Below, in pieces: positions 6,493 to 6,591 of a DNA stretch of 6,591 bases (position 1 is its first letter; every line of letters starts with the position of its first letter). This DNA is from an uncultured Verrucomicrobiota bacterium (lineage in GTDB: Bacteria > Verrucomicrobiota > Verrucomicrobiia > Chthoniobacterales > SZAS-18). Location: the NCBI GenBank assembly GCA_937871685.1, contig CALMOL010000157.1:1-6591 (forward strand). The letters are read 5' to 3'. The translations under genes and the position numbers were made by a program. The notes under the pieces were generated by a model, which saw only the letters and a list, made by a program, of their open reading frames with translations, had not been told where the DNA came from and did no database searches.

Positions 6493-6535
6493 AGGCGGCT
6501 CTGTCCGCGAACGCGGACGTGCCGCCTCAAGTTTT
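6492..6535 (+). terminator. Strong bipartite hairpin with T-run after the oxidoreductase gene
   Basis: GAGGCGGC (6492-6499) pairs with GCCGCCTC (6521-6528). Inside, after a small TCT/GT internal loop, GTCCGCG (6503-6509) pairs with CGCGGAC (6512-6518) around an AA loop. TTTT follows at 6532-6535 after AAG. Fifteen base pairs, nearly all G-C, with a short T-tract directly behind the gene fit an intrinsic terminator. The first base of the stem is the last base of the stop codon. The regular shape also suits a dispersed palindromic repeat used as a terminator. Confidence 0.7.
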
Positions 6536-6539
6536 CTCC

Positions 6540-6575
6540 GGTGGGGCCGAAGCGGACCCTTCGACTGCGGCCACC
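6540..6575. repeat. Second hairpin downstream of the oxidoreductase gene
   Basis: CGAAG (6548-6552) pairs with CTTCG (6559-6563), and outside it GGTGG (6540-6544) can pair with CCACC (6571-6575), with unpaired bases between the two stems. It lies a few bases beyond the terminator hairpin. The remaining bases to the window edge show no start of a gene that I can support. Confidence 0.4.
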
Positions 6576-6591
6576 CGGGAAGATTCTCCAG

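Overview
The window is GC-rich (about two-thirds G+C by eye) and bacterial. It most resembles a Verrucomicrobiota genome, probably close to Opitutaceae. The main reason is the large exported protein at the left end: it finishes in two copies of a 'LINxSTR ... IAGFVxQG ... GPSL ... NDNW ... LVEVY' domain that I associate with secreted proteins of that phylum. Weak or absent Shine-Dalgarno sites and intergenic spaces full of GC-rich palindromes fit the same picture. The assignment is inference; there is no rRNA or other marker gene here.

Layout. (1) 22-2862 (+): exported NHL-repeat beta-propeller protein with 12 repeats and two C-terminal duplicate domains. (2) 2863-3380: a convergent intergenic region of about 520 bp with no credible gene. 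It holds a near-perfect long inverted repeat (2982-3071) and several smaller hairpins, and looks like a patchwork of dispersed palindromic elements. (3) 3381-5147 (-): long acyl-CoA dehydrogenase of the 580-600-residue class that carries an extra C-terminal domain. (4) 5148-5310: divergent intergenic region that must hold both outward promoters. It also contains a ten-codon ORF whose stop overlaps the next start as ATGA. (5) 5311-6492 (+): FAD-dependent oxidoreductase of the DAO (glycine/D-amino-acid oxidase) superfamily. (6) 6492-6591: a strong two-part hairpin directly at the oxidoreductase stop codon, then a second hairpin near the window edge.

The three genes do not form an operon. The first two converge and the last two diverge, and nothing links an exported propeller protein, a fatty-acyl-CoA dehydrogenase and an amine/amino-acid oxidase in one pathway. 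I found no defence system, mobile-element gene, CRISPR array or RNA gene. The points most worth a second look are the intergenic palindromes, the split-blade architecture and recent DNA-level homogenisation of the propeller gene, and the small coupled upstream ORF.
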